Of a DNA stretch of 64,000 bases, positions 62,784 through 64,000 are shown piece by piece. The notes below the pieces were generated by a model, which was not told where the DNA came from, did not search any database, and saw only the letters and a program-made list of their open reading frames with translations. The first letter of the stretch is position 1. The number at the start of each line of letters is the position of its first letter. The stretch lies in assembly GCA_030427385.1 (NCBI GenBank), contig JAUHWR010000001.1, positions 868,001 to 932,000 of the forward strand. The letters are read 5' to 3'. A program made the translations under genes and the position numbers. Source of the stretch: Alphaproteobacteria bacterium (GTDB lineage Bacteria > Pseudomonadota > Alphaproteobacteria > Micavibrionales > Micavibrionaceae).

Positions 62784-63161
62784 TTATTCCGCATCGGATT
62801 TCGGCAGATTATCAAAGATCCGCTCCAAGCGGTTGACAGCTTCTTGCGATGTATCTTGGACAAACATCACCCGCGGCGTGAATTTTGAATCTAGCTTATT
62901 ATTCAACTCCTTTTGAAAATAGGTTGAAGCAAGGTTCATACCCGCCAGAACTTCGGTCAAATCCGTATCACCCAAAATAGACACATACGCCTTCGCATTT
63001 TTGAGATCCGGAGTCATCCGCACTTCATTAATCGAGAGCATATGCGCCGATTCCATTAAGCTGACATCATGAAATTTCCCGCGCCGCAGTGTATCCGAGA
63101 GAACATGACGAACCTGTTCCCCCATACGGAGTTGACGCTGTGATGGCATGTTATTTTTCAT
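62784..63161 (-). CDS. rbfA: Ribosome-binding factor A
   Basis: RbfA is a KH-fold factor for 30S maturation and cold adaptation. The 125-residue protein starts MKNNMPSQRQLRMGEQVRHVLSD and has NEVRMTPDLKNAKAYVSILG and PRVMFVQDTSQEAVNRLERIF. It starts 12 bases after infB. Confidence 0.96.
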   Translation of the reverse strand: MKNNMPSQRQLRMGEQVRHVLSDTLRRGKFHDVSLMESAHMLSINEVRMTPDLKNAKAYVSILGDTDLTEVLAGMNLASTYFQKELNNKLDSKFTPRVMFVQDTSQEAVNRLERIFDNLPKSDAE

Positions 63162-63173
63162 GGCTTGTCCTTA

Positions 63174-64000
63174 TTAATCCAGTTTACGCGTTTCCATGAC
63201 CACTTCGAAGCATTCAATGATATCGCCTTCTTGAATGTTTTCGTAATTTTCAAACGCCATACCGCATTCCATGCCTTCTTTCACTTCTTTCACTTCGTCC
63301 TTAAAGCGCTTCAGGGTTTTCAGCTTGCCTTCATGGATTACAACATCATCACGAAGCAGACGTACACCCGCGCCGCGTTTCACGAAGCCATTTGTGACCA
63401 TACAACCACCAATTTTACCGACTTTGGTAATATTAAAGACCTCACGAATTTCGGCATTCCCGATATGTTGTTCACGACGTAGCGGTGACAACATGCCGGA
63501 CAGAACATCCTTCACATCATCAATCACGTTATAGATCACATTATAATAATGCAGATCGATATTTTCCTGCGTTGCAAGTGTACGTGCCTGTGCATTTGCC
63601 CGCACGTTAAAACCGATAATCATGGCATTTGATGCCGCCGCCAACGTGATATCAGATTCGGTAATTCCGCCAACGCCAGACATTAAAATATTAACGCCCA
63701 ACTCTTCGTTATCCTCAACCATTTTATGCAAGGAGCCAATGATTGCCTCAACTGAACCATGCACGTCTGCTTTCAGAACAATCGGCAGAATTTGTTTCTG
63801 ACCTTTTGCTTTGGCGGCCGTAATCATGTCTTCAAATGATTGTCCCGCAACAGCGCCGGCAATGGTGTCACGCTCAGCCTTCTTACGGGCGCGGTAACCC
63901 GCAATCTCACGTGCTTTCGCTTCAGTTTTCACAACGGCCATACGGTCGCCAGATTCCGGCGTACCATTTAGCCCCAAAACCTCAACCGGCATGCCTGGAA
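63174..64000 (-). CDS. infB: Translation initiation factor IF-2, C-terminal part (partial)
   Basis: The gene continues past the right end of the window; 275 C-terminal residues are visible, without the GTPase domain. They include [14 protein letters not shown], the domain III segment [15 protein letters not shown] and [27 protein letters not shown] (shown by its ends), and the final [16 protein letters not shown]. These match the part of IF-2 that binds initiator tRNA. It leads the infB-rbfA-truB-rpsO operon. Confidence 0.97.
   Translation of the reverse strand, partial: PGMPVEVLGLNGTPESGDRMAVVKTEAKAREIAGYRARKKAERDTIAGAVAGQSFEDMITAAKAKGQKQILPIVLKADVHGSVEAIIGSLHKMVEDNEELGVNILMSGVGGITESDITLAAASNAMIIGFNVRANAQARTLATQENIDLHYYNVIYNVIDDVKDVLSGMLSPLRREQHIGNAEIREVFNITKVGKIGGCMVTNGFVKRGAGVRLLRDDVVIHEGKLKTLKRFKDEVKEVKEGMECGMAFENYENIQEGDIIECFEVVMETRKLD

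Noticed and set aside
4413-63585. Explaining the ACGTACA word by the Arg-Thr codon pair CGT-ACA
   Set aside because: The word occurs in all three frames, in both orientations and once outside genes, so codon pairing is not sufficient.
1-64000. tRNA or rRNA genes, CRISPR arrays, insertion sequences
   Set aside because: None was recognised; the gaps between genes are short and lack cloverleaf, repeat-spacer or transposase features.

Overview
The window is a bacterial chromosome segment, about 42% G+C by eye, packed almost entirely with protein genes. The gene set and order point to an alphaproteobacterium. The markers are an Asn-rich DUF4167 protein between prmC and clpB, a fabA/fabB/fabI set, betaine-lipid genes btaB-btaA, a suf operon led by an Rrf2-type regulator, an NDUFAF6-like protein, and a tmk-holB-metG-tatD-MBL block. 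I could not place it below class level. A free-living lifestyle with polyhydroxyalkanoate use is likely. I see no tRNA or rRNA gene, CRISPR array, insertion sequence or prophage. No stretch over about 300 bases lacks a gene; the largest weakly coding gap (33894-34066) holds a perfect parS site and a terminator.

Layout. 1-2.9 kb: the end of a large surface protein, a phosphotransferase-fold protein with an altered catalytic residue, and a lipoprotein. 2.9-13.2 kb, all minus: clpB, DUF4167, prmC, prfA, an orphan TerD, then gatC, a small membrane protein, gatA, a Cys-rich secreted protein and gatB. 13.3-19.5 kb: ruvX, a YgjP-type metallopeptidase, two PhaZ-type depolymerase paralogues, a CbiB-like membrane protein and a small P-loop protein. 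19.6-24.6 kb, plus: rpmB, a divergent tgt, a degenerate GGDEF protein, a Fur-family regulator, a small Cys protein and prfC. 24.6-27.1 kb: a membrane spermidine-synthase-like protein and a very small gene. 27.2-33.9 kb: the suf operon (regulator, sufB, a mini membrane ORF, a GNAT, sufC, sufD, sufS, sufT-like, sufA-like), followed directly by parS.

34-37 kb, minus: an unrecognised three-gene cassette, dusA and a frameshifted GNAT. 36.9-45.7 kb: an SH3 protein, an unknown protein, then a lipid region with fabA, btaB-btaA on the opposite strand, fabB, fabI, and glpQ nearby. 45.8-50 kb: pnp, a degenerate phosphoesterase and sodB, with a strong hairpin between the last two. 50-61.5 kb: an NDUFAF6-like gene, carA, yqeY, then an envelope and replication run (mltB, rlpA, dacA-like, tmk, holB, metG, tatD, MBL hydrolase, gpmA). 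61.5-64 kb, minus: infB (cut by the window end), rbfA, truB, rpsO.

The main themes are translation (release factors, GatCAB, tgt, dusA, truB, infB), Fe-S assembly, and membrane lipid supply with possible phosphorus-free betaine lipids. The points most worth following are the parS site, an over-represented 7-mer (ACGTACA/TGTACGT) seen in all reading frames, a Tgt lacking its zinc cysteines, a GGDEF protein that kept only its inhibitory site, a hairpin that buries a ribosome-binding site after sodB, and several promoters placed so close to the ATG that the transcripts should be leaderless.
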